DNA of 10,725 nucleotides from 66-474 sp035717365 (GTDB taxonomy: Bacteria; Pseudomonadota; Gammaproteobacteria; Xanthomonadales; Rhodanobacteraceae): the NCBI GenBank assembly GCA_035717365.1, contig DASTIS010000221.1:1-10725 (forward strand), read 5' to 3'. Made by a program: the position numbers and the translations under genes. Within the stretch, counting starts at the first letter, position 1. Every line of letters begins with the position of its first letter. This document shows, in pieces, positions 6,204 to 10,725 of this stretch. Under the pieces are notes generated by a model. The model did no database searches. It was not told the DNA's origin and was given only the letters and a program-made list of their open reading frames with translations.

Positions 6204-6236
6204 GGGCTGCGCAATGCGCGAAGCGGAAAGTCCCAC

Positions 6237-6265
6237 AGTTTACTGCGATGCGGCGCTGCGCGAAA
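6237..6265 (-). promoter_or_regulatory. Weak candidate sigma-70 promoter of infA
   Basis: Read on the minus strand, TAAACT (6242-6237) is a 4/6 match to the -10 box, with TTTCGC (6265-6260) 17 bp upstream as a poor -35. The start would fall near 6230, giving a leader of about 27 nt. The placement is sensible but the -35 match is weak. Confidence 0.3.
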
Positions 6266-6350
6266 GCATCGGGTGTCGATCGGCCGCGGGCACGCAGCCC
6301 CGGCCGGGTTCGCGCCCGGTAGCGGCTGCGGGCGGGGAGGGAACCAGTGT

Positions 6351-6377
6351 CCGGGAGGCGATGGCATCGCGACCCGG
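6351..6377. other. Interrupted hairpin between infA and the FHA-like gene
   Basis: CCGGG (6351-6355) pairs with CCCGG (6373-6377), enclosing a second stem GCGAT (6358-6362)/ATCGC (6366-6370) with a GGC loop and a two-base internal loop on each side. It is followed at 6385-6393 by the small palindrome GTTTGAAAC. There is no T tract, and it lies upstream of both divergent genes, so it is not a terminator for either. Its role is unknown. Confidence 0.4.
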
Positions 6378-6449
6378 GTGCCCCGTTTGAAACCCCGCTG
6401 CAGGCTAAACGAGCGTGCGGGATCGTGGCTGCAACCGCGCGCAGTGCGT

Positions 6450-6476
6450 TTGTGTCGCGGTGCGCCATGCTACATT
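6450..6476 (+). promoter_or_regulatory. Candidate extended -10 promoter for the FHA-like/serC run
   Basis: TGCTACATT (6468-6476) combines the extended -10 TG with TACATT, a 4/6 match to TATAAT. A TTGTGT at 6450-6455 lies 15 bp upstream as a poorly spaced -35. Transcription would start near 6483, about 20 nt before the ATG at 6502. This is the last plausible promoter before serC, so it may serve the whole FHA-serC-hisC-aroA run. Confidence 0.4.
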
Positions 6477-6501
6477 GGCGCGCATTTCGGCAAGGTCGTT
6501 C

Positions 6502-7254
6502 ATGCGCGTCGTCTGCTTCCAACCAGCCCGCGATCCTGTGATGTGCGGCGAGGGCCCGGTGCTTCTAGGCAGCGCGCCGGACGATGCCATCGTGTTGGGC
6601 GGTGCGGGCGTGGAACCGCATCACTTGACGCTCGTGGCGGACGTGCGCGGATTGGTGCTGACGGTCAGGGCCGGTTGCCAGCGGGTGTACGTCAACGCCC
6701 GTGCGGTCCGCGAGCAGGCGCTGTTGCGCTACGGCGACACGATAACGCTGGGCGCCAACAAATTTCTCGTGACTTCGAATGCAGCGCCCCCGGAATCGGA
6801 CGCCGTCGCCGGTGCCGCGACCGACATGGATGAAGTCGTGCTGCGGATCGTGTCGGGGGCCGCTTCCGGCCAGGCGCTCACCGTCGCGCCCGAGCTGTAT
6901 CTGGGTGCGGGCAATCCGCATTTTGGTGACTTGCCGTACGCTTGCCGGGTGGTGCAGGCCGCCGGCGGTCCGGTCTTCGAATCCGACAGCAGCATGCCGC
7001 GCATCAACGGCTGGCGGCGCAACCGCGTCGCACTGGCGCCGAACGACCAGATCGCGCTGGGCGAACATCGCCTGGTGGTCGAGGCGCCGGGCCTGCAGTA
7101 CGCGCGGCACCTGGCATCGCTGCCGGCGCCCGTGGAACAGCCCCGCGAAGTACCGGAGCACGATGAGCCGGCGCCAACCGAAATCTGGTGGCTGATCGGC
7201 GCCGCGGGGGTGCTGGCGGCGATCATCGCGCTGTTTCTGTATTTTCGCTGGTAG
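6502..7254 (+). CDS. Tail-anchored protein with two degenerate FHA-like domains
   Basis: The 250-residue product has an FHA-like first half (about 1-92: VLLGSAPDDAIVL, then EPHHLTLV, YVNARAV and LLRYGDTITLGANKFLV). A second, more divergent copy spans about 112-195 (VLRIVSGAASGQALTV..., ending NDQIALGEHRLVVEAP). A linker rich in Pro and Glu follows, then one C-terminal membrane helix (229-247) ending in FRW. FHA domains normally bind phosphothreonine through an Arg in GR and a Ser in SxxH. In the first copy GR is GS (23-24) and the Ser position is lost, while the HH pair and the later Asn remain, so phosphopeptide binding is doubtful. The orientation implies that most of the protein faces the cytoplasm. 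The ATG at 6502 has AAGG six bases upstream. It ends 37 bp before serC and is probably cotranscribed. Its function is unknown. Confidence 0.82.
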   Translation: MRVVCFQPARDPVMCGEGPVLLGSAPDDAIVLGGAGVEPHHLTLVADVRGLVLTVRAGCQRVYVNARAVREQALLRYGDTITLGANKFLVTSNAAPPESDAVAGAATDMDEVVLRIVSGAASGQALTVAPELYLGAGNPHFGDLPYACRVVQAAGGPVFESDSSMPRINGWRRNRVALAPNDQIALGEHRLVVEAPGLQYARHLASLPAPVEQPREVPEHDEPAPTEIWWLIGAAGVLAAIIALFLYFRW

Positions 7255-7291
7255 CACTTTCGCAGATTCGATTGTCAAGGAACCCCGAAGC

Positions 7292-8377
7292 ATGTCACGA
7301 GCGTGGAATTTCAGTGCCGGCCCGGCTGCGATCCCGGAAGACGTATTGCGGCGCGCGCAACGGGAATTGCTCGAATGGGACGGTGCGCGCGCGTCGGTGA
7401 TGGAAGTCAGCCACCGCGGCAAGGCCTTCATCGACATGGCGGCCAGGGCCGAGGCCGACCTGCGCGAACTGCTGGCGATCCCGGCGAACTACAAGGTGCT
7501 GTTCCTGCAGGGCGGAGCGACCCAGCAATTTGCGCAGATCCCGATGAACCTCGCGGGCGAGGGCCAGCGCGCGGACTACGTCGTCACGGGCCATTGGAGC
7601 GAGAAGGCAGTCGGCGAGGCCGCCGCGTATGCCGAACCGCACGTCGCCGCCAGCTCCGCGGCGGACGGTTATACGTCCATTCCGGATCGGGCGCAGTGGG
7701 ATCTCGATCCTGACGCCGCTTATGTCCATGTCACCACCAACGAGACCATCCACGGCGTGGAAATGAACGACATCCCCGATGCGGGCAACGTGCCGCTGGT
7801 GGCGGACATGTCGTCCGACATCCTCTCGCGTCCCCTGGATGTCGCGAAGTTCGGGCTGATCTACGCGGGCGCGCAAAAGAACATCGGTCCGTCGGGCTTG
7901 GTGGTGGTGATCGTGCGCGAGGACCTGCTGGAACGCCGCCCGCGGCCGCTGCCGCGCATATTCCGTTATGCGGAGCATGCCGCCTCCGGTTCGATGCTGA
8001 ATACGCCGAACACCTGGGGATGGTACGTCGCGGGCCTGACGTTCCAATGGCTGAAGGAGCAGGGCGGACTCGTTGAAATGGGGCGCCGCAACCGCGCCAA
8101 GGCGGACCTGCTGTATGCGGCGATCGACGGCTCGAACGGGTATTACCGCAATCCGGTCGTACCCGGAGCACGCTCTCGGATGAACGTGCGCTATCACCTG
8201 CATGACGCCGCGCTCGAGCCCGTGTTCGTGGCCGAAGCCGACAAGGCGGGATTGCTGGCCCTGAAAGGGCACCGCGCGTTGGGCGGCGTTCGTGCGTCGA
8301 TCTACAACGCAATGCCGGTCGAGGGGGTGCAGGCGTTGCTTGATTTCATGGCGGAGTTCGCGCGCACCCATGGCTAG
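7292..8377 (+). CDS. serC: Phosphoserine aminotransferase
   Basis: The 361-residue protein has the usual SerC length and landmarks: RAWNFSAGPAAIP at the N-terminus, MEVSHRGKAF with His41-Arg42, LFLQGGATQQFAQIPMNL (71 onward), Asp172 in VADMSSDILSRP, and AQKNIGPSG, in which Lys196 is the PLP-binding lysine. Arg334 in GGVRASIYNAMP fits the carboxylate-binding arginine. SerC converts 3-phosphohydroxypyruvate and glutamate to phosphoserine and 2-oxoglutarate in serine synthesis, and the equivalent vitamin B6 intermediate in many Proteobacteria. AAGGA lies nine bases before the ATG at 7292. The stop overlaps the next gene by 8 bp, indicating translational coupling. The order serC...aroA recalls the serC-aroA operon of E. 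coli. Confidence 0.98.
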   Translation: MSRAWNFSAGPAAIPEDVLRRAQRELLEWDGARASVMEVSHRGKAFIDMAARAEADLRELLAIPANYKVLFLQGGATQQFAQIPMNLAGEGQRADYVVTGHWSEKAVGEAAAYAEPHVAASSAADGYTSIPDRAQWDLDPDAAYVHVTTNETIHGVEMNDIPDAGNVPLVADMSSDILSRPLDVAKFGLIYAGAQKNIGPSGLVVVIVREDLLERRPRPLPRIFRYAEHAASGSMLNTPNTWGWYVAGLTFQWLKEQGGLVEMGRRNRAKADLLYAAIDGSNGYYRNPVVPGARSRMNVRYHLHDAALEPVFVAEADKAGLLALKGHRALGGVRASIYNAMPVEGVQALLDFMAEFARTHG

Positions 8378-9533
8378 CTCCAAGGTCCCGCGGCGGCCGC
8401 CGCCCGTGTTCGACGCTGCGTCTTTGGCGAACCCGGTGACCGCGAGCCTGCGCGCGTACGATCCGGGCCACGACCTGCCGGCGTTGCGCGAGCGGTTCGG
8501 TACGGCGATCGCCGAGCTCGGTTCCAACGAGAGTCCGATGGGTCCGGGCCCCCGCGCGACGCGCGCGATGCGCGCGGCACTGCCGGAAATTTTCCGCTAT
8601 CCCGATCCTCGTGGCGTCGGGCTGAAGCGTGCGCTGTCCGGGCATCTCAAGGTCGCGGCGGAACGGATTGCACTCGGCAATGGTTCGCACGAATTGCTGA
8701 TGCTGCTGGCGCAGTGTTTCGCCGATCCGGACCATTCGATCGTGTATTCCGAGTTCGGCTTCGCGGTGTTTCCGATCGCCACGGCCGCGGTCGGTGCCAG
8801 GGCCATTCGCGTCCCGGCGCTGTCGCGCCGGCACCGCAGCGCACCGCTCGGGCACAACCTTGCCGCGATGGGGCGTGCAGTCCGTCGCGATACGCGCCTC
8901 GTTTTCCTCGCCAATCCGAACAATCCCACCGGCACATGGTTCGACGATGCGGCCCTTGCGCGGTTCCTTGCCAGGGTGCCGCGCGATGTGCTGGTGGTGG
9001 CCGACGAGGCTTACCACGAGTACGTCGATGCCCCCGGGCTGACCACGGCGCTCGGCCTGGCCGGACGCCATCCCAACCTCGTCGTCACCCGCACGTTCTC
9101 GAAAGCCTACGGACTGGCCGGCGCGCGGGTCGGGTATCTCGTTGCGCACCCGAGCGTGGTCGGGGTACTGGAACGCCTGCGCGAATCCTTCAATGTCAAC
9201 AACGTGGCCCTCGCGGGTGCCGCCGCGGCCCTGCGCGACAAGCCCTGGCTCACCCGGGTGCGCGCCGTGAACCGGGCCGAGCGCGAATGGTTGCGCGGCG
9301 AACTGCTGGAGCGCGGATTCCGTTGCCTGCCGTCGCAAACCAACTTCCTGTTGTGCGTACTCCCGCAAGATGCGGGAACGTTGGAGCAGCACCTGTTCGG
9401 GCACGGCGTGATCGTGCGGCCCATGGGGGGCTACGGCTTGCCGCGTGCGCTGCGGATCAGCGTGGGCAGTCGTGCAGAAAACCGCCGCCTGCTGCGGGCG
9501 CTCAAGTCGTTTCCGGCGGCGAAGGGCCCATGA
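8370..9533 (+). CDS. hisC: HisC-family aminotransferase (histidinol-phosphate / aromatic amino acid aminotransferase)
   Basis: The 387-residue protein is a class I/II PLP aminotransferase of the HisC type: ELGSNESPMGPGP (49-61), YPDPRG, FLANPNNPTGTWF (179-191), ADEAYHEYV (211-219), TRTFSKAYGLAGARVGYL with PLP lysine 245 and Arg253, and RALRISVGS with Arg362. HisC converts imidazole-acetol phosphate and glutamate to histidinol phosphate. Homologues placed next to aroA, such as HisC2 of Pseudomonas, are thought to act on aromatic keto acids or prephenate. The absence of other his genes and the location between serC and aroA favour the aromatic role, but substrate choice cannot be proved from sequence. 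It starts 8 bp inside serC and its TGA overlaps the aroA ATG (ATGA), so the three genes are probably translated together. The first 25 or so residues are Pro/Arg-rich and poorly conserved. Confidence 0.92.
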   Translation: MASSKVPRRPPPVFDAASLANPVTASLRAYDPGHDLPALRERFGTAIAELGSNESPMGPGPRATRAMRAALPEIFRYPDPRGVGLKRALSGHLKVAAERIALGNGSHELLMLLAQCFADPDHSIVYSEFGFAVFPIATAAVGARAIRVPALSRRHRSAPLGHNLAAMGRAVRRDTRLVFLANPNNPTGTWFDDAALARFLARVPRDVLVVADEAYHEYVDAPGLTTALGLAGRHPNLVVTRTFSKAYGLAGARVGYLVAHPSVVGVLERLRESFNVNNVALAGAAAALRDKPWLTRVRAVNRAEREWLRGELLERGFRCLPSQTNFLLCVLPQDAGTLEQHLFGHGVIVRPMGGYGLPRALRISVGSRAENRRLLRALKSFPAAKGP

Positions 9534-10725
9534 ACCGGCTCGACTGGATCAGCGCCCCGGCCGCCTCGTTGCACGGCGCGATCGACGTGCCCGGCGACAA
9601 GTCGATTTCGCATCGCGCCATCATGCTGGCGTCACTGGCCGAAGGCGCTTCCCGCATCCGCGGGTTTCTGGAAGGCGAGGACACCGGCGCGACGGTGCGC
9701 ATCTTCGAACGGATGGGCGTGCGCATCGAAGCCCCCGCGCCGGGCGAACGGGTCGTGCATGGCGCCGGCCTGCACGGATTGCGTCAGCCGGATGGTGCGC
9801 TCGACTGCGGAAATTCCGGGACCGCGATGCGTCTTTTGGCCGGCTTGCTGGCGGGGCAGGCGTTCGATGCGACGCTCATCGGCGACGCATCGTTGTCCCG
9901 GCGCCCCATGCGCCGCGTGACCGAGCCCCTGACGCGAATGGGCGCGAGCATGGAATCCGCCTTCGGCGGCACGCCGCCGCTGCGCATCCGGGGTGGCTGG
10001 ACGTTGCACGGCATCGACTACGCATCTCCCATCGCGAGCGCACAAGTGAAGTCCGCAGTGTTGCTGGCGGGCCTTTACGCCCGGGGCGATACCTGCGTGA
10101 CGGAGCCCCGGCCCACCCGCAACCATACCGAGCGCATGCTGGCGGCATTCGGCTGGCCGATCCGGTTCCGGCCCGGTACCGCGCTGACATCAGGCGGTCA
10201 CGGCTTGCATGCAATCGACATCGAAGTCCCCGCGGATTTTTCCTCGGCGGCTTTCTTCGTCGTGGCCGCGACCGTCCTGCCCGGTTCGGAACTGGTGCTG
10301 CGCCATGTCGGCATCAATCCGCGTCGTACCGGCCTGTTGCACGTGCTGCGCGCGATGGGTGCGAACATCGTGGAAACGAACTTGCGCGAGGCGGGCGGCG
10401 AACCGGTCGCCGACCTGGTGGTACGCCACGCATCGTTGCACGGCATCGACGTGCCGATCGGGCACGTCGCCGACATGATCGACGAGTTCCCGGTGTTGTT
10501 CGTCGCGGCGGTTTGCGCGGAAGGCGTCACCACGATCCGCGGCGCGGGAGAATTGCGGGTCAAGGAATCCGACCGCATTGCGGTGATGGCGACCGGCCTG
10601 CGCGCGCTGGGCGCGCGGGTCGAAGAAACGCCCGATGGCGCGGTGGTCGAAGGCGGCCGCTTGCGCGGCGGAGAAGTGGATTCGCAGGGCGACCATCGTT
10701 GCGCGATGGCGTTCGCAGTGGCCGG
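9530..10725 (+). CDS. aroA: 3-phosphoshikimate 1-carboxyvinyltransferase (EPSP synthase), 3' end off the window
   Basis: The ATG at 9530 opens 398 codons with no stop before the right edge; family members are about 425-445 residues, so a few dozen residues are missing. Landmarks are PGDKSISHRAIM (Lys24, Ser25, Arg29), FLEGEDT, DCGNSGTAMRLLAG (92-105; Gly97 matches the glyphosate-sensitivity glycine of the E. coli enzyme), GDASLSRRPMRRVTEPL, SPIASAQVKSAVLLAGL, DMIDEFPVLF, ELRVKESDRIA and GDHRCAMAF. AroA joins PEP to shikimate-3-phosphate in the sixth step of the chorismate pathway. The motifs resemble the Xanthomonas and Gram-positive/CP4-like branch more than the enteric one. The ATG shares four bases with the hisC stop. 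AAGGG lies only three bases upstream, so coupling probably matters more than this site. Confidence 0.98.
   Translation, partial: MNRLDWISAPAASLHGAIDVPGDKSISHRAIMLASLAEGASRIRGFLEGEDTGATVRIFERMGVRIEAPAPGERVVHGAGLHGLRQPDGALDCGNSGTAMRLLAGLLAGQAFDATLIGDASLSRRPMRRVTEPLTRMGASMESAFGGTPPLRIRGGWTLHGIDYASPIASAQVKSAVLLAGLYARGDTCVTEPRPTRNHTERMLAAFGWPIRFRPGTALTSGGHGLHAIDIEVPADFSSAAFFVVAATVLPGSELVLRHVGINPRRTGLLHVLRAMGANIVETNLREAGGEPVADLVVRHASLHGIDVPIGHVADMIDEFPVLFVAAVCAEGVTTIRGAGELRVKESDRIAVMATGLRALGARVEETPDGAVVEGGRLRGGEVDSQGDHRCAMAFAVA

Noticed and set aside
6300..6420. A tRNA gene near infA (E. coli has a tRNA-Ser there); CCGGGTTCGCGCCCGG at 6304-6319 resembles a T arm
   Set aside because: The loop lacks the TTCRANY pattern and I could not pair an acceptor stem, D arm or anticodon arm on either strand.

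Overview
The window looks like chromosomal DNA of a high-GC gammaproteobacterium, most likely Xanthomonadaceae/Lysobacterales. Two things suggest this: the AroA sequence (CGNSGTAMRLL, GDASLSRRPM, NPRRTGLL blocks) resembles Xanthomonas AroA as I remember it, and codons such as TTA, CTA and TCA are almost absent. No search was run. I see no insertion sequences, phage genes, CRISPR arrays, tRNAs or rRNAs.

Layout, left to right. (1) On the minus strand, the N-terminal 244 residues of an MlaE-family lipid ABC permease fused to a STAS domain (1-732, runs off the left edge). (2) Divergent from it, a lone PhzF-family isomerase (1024-1860). (3) A 493-bp gene-free stretch (1861-2353) with an A+T-rich island, a 14-bp palindrome, three TTGTG repeats spaced exactly 10 bp apart and a CRP/Clp-like operator. 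(4) A non-heme diiron oxidase/decarboxylase of the UndA type (2354-3136). It is followed after 72 bp by a 916-residue membrane PAS-PAS-GGDEF-EAL cyclic-di-GMP enzyme (3209-5959); the 72-bp gap holds a near-consensus sigma-54 promoter. (5) Convergent infA, encoding translation initiation factor IF-1, on the minus strand (5985-6203). (6) On the plus strand, a tail-anchored protein with two degenerate FHA-like domains (6502-7254). It heads a tight run of amino-acid biosynthesis genes: serC (7292-8377), a HisC-family aminotransferase (8370-9533) and aroA (9530 to the right edge, incomplete). The last three genes overlap by 8 and 4 bp.

How the genes may work together. The serC-hisC-aroA run is an aromatic/serine biosynthesis operon of the kind known in Gammaproteobacteria, but pheA and tyrA, which often lie in this cluster, are absent between serC and aroA. 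The most interesting part is 1922-5959: an UndA-like fatty-acid oxidase paired with a c-di-GMP synthase/phosphodiesterase. The first gene sits behind a possible Clp site (Clp of Xanthomonas is a c-di-GMP-responsive CRP homologue) and the second behind a possible RpoN promoter. If confirmed, this would join a lipid-oxidising enzyme to second-messenger control. That link is inference; the gene identities themselves are well supported.
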